Below the pieces are notes generated by a model, which had not been told where the DNA came from, did no database searches, and saw only the letters and a list, made by a program, of their open reading frames with translations. Below are positions 60,518 through 64,000 of a DNA stretch of 64,000 bases, piece by piece. Source of the stretch: Pseudoalteromonas aurantia 208 (GTDB lineage: Bacteria; Pseudomonadota; Gammaproteobacteria; Enterobacterales; Alteromonadaceae); NCBI RefSeq assembly GCF_014858725.1, contig NZ_AQGV01000012.1:1674001-1738000 (forward strand). Direction: 5' to 3'. Positions within the stretch are counted from its first letter, which is position 1. Every line of letters starts with the position of its first letter. The position numbers and the translations under genes are program-made.

Positions 60518-63500
60518 ATGGCGCAGCTTACTTATCCTATTTTTTGCATAATTATTAGCGTATTATTAATATCTTGTGGTGGGGCCTCTAATAGCCCAGC
60601 AGGAGACTCGAACGATAGCAGTTCCGTAGTTAAAGTAACGGGTGTGGCTTTATCAACCAACAATGCCACATTGGCTGTAGGCGAAACTGTTGCGTTTAAA
60701 GTGACTATTACACCCATTACGGCTACCAATAAAAATATACGCTGGTTGTCTAATAATGTGAGTGTGGCAAACATAGCCAGCACAGGGTTGATAACCGCAA
60801 TTGCAGAAGGTAGTGCGGTTATCACCGTCACAACCGACGATGGTTCTTTCAGCGCCACAACAACTATAACCGTAGTTGCTGCCACAGTCTCAGTTAGCGG
60901 AATTGCCCTGTCTTTAGCCGACGCTATTCTAAATGTTAATAACACCCTCAGTTTACGCGCATTTGTGGTACCAAGTAATGCGTCAGACCAAAATGTATTC
61001 TGGTCCTCAAGTAATATTGCAGTCGCTAATGTAAATAGCCTCGGGTTAGTTACAGCTCACTCTGAAGGTAGTGCGATTATTAGTGTCACCACCAACGATG
61101 GCGCCTTTACGGCTCAAAGCAATATCATCGTACCTAAAGTAACAATTTCCGTCACTGGCGTGTCATTAAACATCAATGATGCAACATTGACTGTCAACGA
61201 TATCCTCAGTATGCAAGCCACTATTTCACCGAGCAATGCGTCTAATAAAAGTGTGACCTGGTCTACAAGCGATCCGAGCGTGGCTTCAATTTCAAATGAA
61301 GGGCTTGTCACCGCAAATAAAGCAGGCAGTGCGATACTAACAGTGACAACCAATGATGGTGAATTTACAGCCCACGCGAATCTCGTCGTTGTTGAGCAGA
61401 TAACACCTGTCACTGGGGTTGCATTATCAACACGCGATGTCACTGTCGCAATCGGTGAATCCGTTGAATTAATTGCAACGGTTTCACCCAACACCGCCAC
61501 CAATAAACATGTGTCGTGGTCTTCAAGTCGTTCAATAATTGCCAGCGTAGATAATAATGGTTCTGTCACAGCTAATTCTGTTGGTAGTGCTGTTATTACC
61601 GTCAGCACGCAAGACGGTGCTTTCACTGCACAAGCAAATATTGTGGTACCTGCGTCATTTGTCCCAGTGACAGGAGTTTCGCTGACCGTCAGCGATACGA
61701 CATTAGGCATTAATGATACCTTAACCATTGAGGCGGATATTTCGCCAAATAATGCCTCAAATAAAAGTGTGTTATGGTCTTCGAGTAATACAGCTATCGC
61801 CTCAATTACTGCTAATGGAACGCTTTTGGCTCACAAAGAAGGAAGTACGACGATAACAGTCACCACCAATGATGGCGAATTTACCGCGCAAACTGATATC
61901 ACGGTCACCACTGAAGCAATCCCTGTAACTGGCGTGACACTTTCAAGCAATGAACTAAATGTATCAACAGGTGAAACTACAACATTAATCGCGACGATAT
62001 CACCGAGTGTCGCGACCAATAAAAATATCACATGGTCATCGAGCGACCAGATTATTGCAACCGTCTCTAATACAGGGATAGTCAACGGCATTTCATCTGG
62101 TAAAGCGATTATTACCGTAACTACCAGCAACCCTCGTATCGCTGAACAAGCGAATATTACAGTCACAGATCCAGTCTCTTTTTCGCTCGGGAGTTCTACT
62201 ATGCTGAACGGAGGAATGTTACCCAACACTTATACCTGCGACGGTGAAGGCATCTCTCCTCCTCTAAATTGGCAAGGAATACCAGACAATACCGTAGAGC
62301 TTGCACTGGTTATGCACCATACCGCCGCACAAGACGATATTCAGTCACATTGGGTTATGTACAATATAGACAAAGACATTAACGGTGTATCGGCAAATGA
62401 AACCCAGGGTAGCCTTGGGGTAAATAATATTAATAACCTCAATGCATACGCAGCACCTTGTTCGCTGGAAACAGGTCTAAAATCTTATAAATTTACACTT
62501 TATGCGTTATCAGCTGCACCCGATCTAAGTAATAGCTCACAGGTCGACCGCTCTACGCTACTTAGTGCAATCAGTAACATCACACTGGGATCAAGTGAAC
62601 TTTCAGTCAACTACGAGCGGGATATACAGACAGATCTAACCCGATGCGAAATGATTCAGCAGTCGGTTGTTAATTCTGGATTCAATAGTACAGTACATGT
62701 GACCTGTGATACTGATCACGCGTATATATCATCTGATACATATCCAACTCATAATTTAATGAATGGTATTACGGGCACCAATGAGCAGATCCCCGTACCA
62801 GCAACGAATTATGCGGCTCCGATAAAGCTGCTGCCACAACGCGCAAGCAAGTTAACCACTATGGATGCCGCGTTAGGAGTCGCTGTTAACGGTGTGCCCA
62901 TTTATGATTACTCAAGCGCTGGAGAATTAGATGTCTATAATTACGATCCAAGCAAAGACACCCTGGTTACAGGTCAACTTGATAACTGTGGTGGTCATGC
63001 TGGCCGAGGAGACGATTACCACTACCACACAGCACCCACTTGTATGATGAATAGTATTGTAGGTATCACTGATCAAACAATTATTGGGTGGGCCTATGAT
63101 GGTTATCCCCTCTATGGTCATAATAACCCTGATGGGAGTGTGATAAGCTCAGGCACTCTAGATGTATGTAACGGACAAAATGATGAGATTTATGGGTATC
63201 GATATCACACATCTATTCAGCCACCTTACATTTTTCAGTGCCTGGTTGGCGAAATTAATACCAATATTCTACCTAGAGTTGCCCCACTAAGTGGCCCTAA
63301 TAGCGCCATAAGAGCAAACCTCACCCCTCCACAAGGGGGTGTTGAAAACCTAACCCATACAATCAGTAACACCGGCAGCCGCACCATGAGTTATACCTAT
63401 AATGGACAGCAATATTATGTAACGTATACCCCTTCAAGTACACAAGCCTATTGCTATGATTTTGAGCAAAAAACAGTCAGTAATGGTGGCATGGTTGAAA

Positions 63501-63559
63501 GAGGTACCTTTTGCCGAGCTCCACAAACTAGGCATACCAATCAAGCTGAGTTTGATTGA
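60518..63559 (+). CDS. Lipoprotein with six BIG2 domains, a PEBP-like domain and a YHYH domain
   Basis: A 1013-aa lipoprotein (lipobox LISC near residue 20). Six bacterial Ig-like (BIG2) repeats of 86 residues start at about 38, 125, 211, 297, 382 and 468, each opening V-x-V-T-G-V-x-L and ending in a VITVTT-type strand. At about 552-705 there is a PEBP-like domain (YTCDGEGISPPLNW, SHWVMYNIDKDINGV), and a YHYH domain follows, with Y834-H-Y-H837 in a GRGDDYHYHTAP loop. The BIG2 repeats probably space the two terminal domains from the outer membrane. Ligand and activity unknown; YHYH domains are suspected metal sites. AAAGG ribosome site. Confidence 0.85.
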   Translation: MAQLTYPIFCIIISVLLISCGGASNSPAGDSNDSSSVVKVTGVALSTNNATLAVGETVAFKVTITPITATNKNIRWLSNNVSVANIASTGLITAIAEGSAVITVTTDDGSFSATTTITVVAATVSVSGIALSLADAILNVNNTLSLRAFVVPSNASDQNVFWSSSNIAVANVNSLGLVTAHSEGSAIISVTTNDGAFTAQSNIIVPKVTISVTGVSLNINDATLTVNDILSMQATISPSNASNKSVTWSTSDPSVASISNEGLVTANKAGSAILTVTTNDGEFTAHANLVVVEQITPVTGVALSTRDVTVAIGESVELIATVSPNTATNKHVSWSSSRSIIASVDNNGSVTANSVGSAVITVSTQDGAFTAQANIVVPASFVPVTGVSLTVSDTTLGINDTLTIEADISPNNASNKSVLWSSSNTAIASITANGTLLAHKEGSTTITVTTNDGEFTAQTDITVTTEAIPVTGVTLSSNELNVSTGETTTLIATISPSVATNKNITWSSSDQIIATVSNTGIVNGISSGKAIITVTTSNPRIAEQANITVTDPVSFSLGSSTMLNGGMLPNTYTCDGEGISPPLNWQGIPDNTVELALVMHHTAAQDDIQSHWVMYNIDKDINGVSANETQGSLGVNNINNLNAYAAPCSLETGLKSYKFTLYALSAAPDLSNSSQVDRSTLLSAISNITLGSSELSVNYERDIQTDLTRCEMIQQSVVNSGFNSTVHVTCDTDHAYISSDTYPTHNLMNGITGTNEQIPVPATNYAAPIKLLPQRASKLTTMDAALGVAVNGVPIYDYSSAGELDVYNYDPSKDTLVTGQLDNCGGHAGRGDDYHYHTAPTCMMNSIVGITDQTIIGWAYDGYPLYGHNNPDGSVISSGTLDVCNGQNDEIYGYRYHTSIQPPYIFQCLVGEINTNILPRVAPLSGPNSAIRANLTPPQGGVENLTHTISNTGSRTMSYTYNGQQYYVTYTPSSTQAYCYDFEQKTVSNGGMVERGTFCRAPQTRHTNQAEFD
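60631..62170 (+). repeat. Six tandem 258-bp BIG2-coding repeats
   Basis: Phrases such as ACTGGCGT and ACCGTCAC recur at about 258-bp intervals (from about 60631, 60891, 61150, 61407, 61664 and 61921). Arrays like this are prone to copy-number change. Confidence 0.8.
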
Positions 63560-63650
63560 AGCGCAGATCTCTGTTTTATGTGATGCTTATATATCGCCGT
63601 GCATCAGTTCCAATAACGTATTATAAAAAACACCTACAACTGAGGTAGCT

Positions 63651-64000
63651 ATGACGAAAGGCGCCACTTTTTATATTAAACACAGTTTTTCAGTACGGTT
63701 ATTTTTTTTCATTTTCAGCTATTCGGTGCTGCTTACCTCCTCTGTGACGGCTCATGAATTACACGAAACCAATGCCCGAGTCACGCTCAGAGATGGACAC
63801 CTTGAGATCCGCATCTGGGTCGATGTAGCACGTTGGACAGCGAAATTACAAAACAGCGAAGCATGGTTATTAGGCGATATCGAACGCATCATGCCGTTAA
63901 AATTAAATAAAAAGCAACAAGATACTTTTTTAGGAGAACTCATAACATCACAAACATCACTGATACTTAATAACCAAACTGTTACGTTAAAACAAGTCTC
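63651..64000 (+). CDS. Exported protein, 5' part (runs off the window)
   Basis: An ATG at 63651 with TGAGG 6 nt upstream opens a frame that is still open at the window end. It starts MTKGATFYIKHSFSVRLF, then a hydrophobic segment and SSVTAHELHET, a signal peptide with cleavage near VTA|HE. The visible mature part (RVTLRDGHLEIRIWVDVARW...) is beta-like. It follows the YHYH lipoprotein by 91 bp on the same strand, so the two may be co-transcribed. Family not recognised from this fragment. Confidence 0.75.
   Translation, partial: MTKGATFYIKHSFSVRLFFFIFSYSVLLTSSVTAHELHETNARVTLRDGHLEIRIWVDVARWTAKLQNSEAWLLGDIERIMPLKLNKKQQDTFLGELITSQTSLILNNQTVTLKQV

Noticed and set aside
60518..60540. Possible sigma54 promoter for the BIG2-YHYH gene, divergent from the activator
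   Set aside because: No GG-N10-GC element with a TTGC half was found in 60250-60517 on the rightward strand.
61114..62229. Long leftward open frames opposite the BIG2 repeats
   Set aside because: They recur with the 258-bp repeat period, so they are by-products of the repeated coding sequence on the other strand.
1..64000. CRISPR arrays, tRNA/rRNA genes, prophage or intact insertion sequences
   Set aside because: No regularly spaced repeats with unique spacers, no cloverleaf or rRNA-like segments, and no complete transposase, integrase or phage structural gene were seen by reading.

Overview
The window reads as chromosome of a marine gammaproteobacterium of the order Alteromonadales, most likely Pseudoalteromonas or a close relative. 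This is inferred from the AT-rich composition (roughly 40 percent GC by eye), AstB, TonB-dependent receptors, a 7TMR-DISM hybrid kinase, CcoG, and many secreted accessory proteins; no rRNA or housekeeping marker is present to settle the genus. I see no tRNA, rRNA, CRISPR array, prophage or intact transposase.

Layout. 1-889 is the 3' end of a TonB-dependent receptor. 1330-7280 holds a membrane-tethered winged-helix regulator, a secreted M6-type metalloprotease with two C-terminal GEVED repeats, and a small membrane-anchored protein. 7792-12097 has a TPR-type secreted protein, a flavin monooxygenase-like enzyme and an exported unknown. 12451-19438 is an island bracketed by two inverted, 193-bp, MITE-like elements (about 96 percent identical by eye, each with its own 4-bp target duplication). 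It carries a HELTH-motif peptidase-like protein, a small membrane protein, a micro-ORF transcript, a secreted unknown, and a two-gene operon encoding a Sec-exported ADP-ribosyltransferase and a large exported partner with glycine-rich hydrophobic hairpins. 19969 starts a 65-aa RiPP-like precursor peptide whose leader matches that of a second peptide at 41183.

20.5-34 kb is an accessory zone of small secreted paralogues, REP-transposase (RAYT) relics, and a 1705-aa exported RHS protein translationally coupled to a small membrane protein in the position of an immunity gene. The RHS gene carries a C10 homopolymer. A fibronectin-type protein that breaks off inside an RHS motif lies upstream of it.

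34-45 kb is more ordinary: a divergent LysR/FMN reductase pair, a chemoreceptor preceded by a Fur-like box, the arsenate-detoxification operon arsR-GAPDH-arsJ with a readable promoter, the second precursor peptide, astB, and a gluzincin-like lipoprotein. 45.7-55 kb has a hybrid kinase, a TonB receptor, and an unassigned operon (alpha/beta-hydrolase, acetoacetate-decarboxylase-like, FAD amine-oxidase-like). 55-60 kb holds a periplasmic binding protein, YceI plus cytochrome b561, ccoG, and a PAS-sigma54 activator. A good -24/-12 promoter and TCGCGA-N4-TCGCGA palindromes at enhancer distance suggest that this activator controls ccoG. The window ends with a six-BIG2/PEBP/YHYH lipoprotein and the 5' end of another exported protein.

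The strongest candidates for undescribed biology are the exported ADP-ribosyltransferase operon in the MITE-bracketed island, the paired stand-alone precursor peptides, the RHS/membrane-protein pair, and the sigma54-ccoG circuit.
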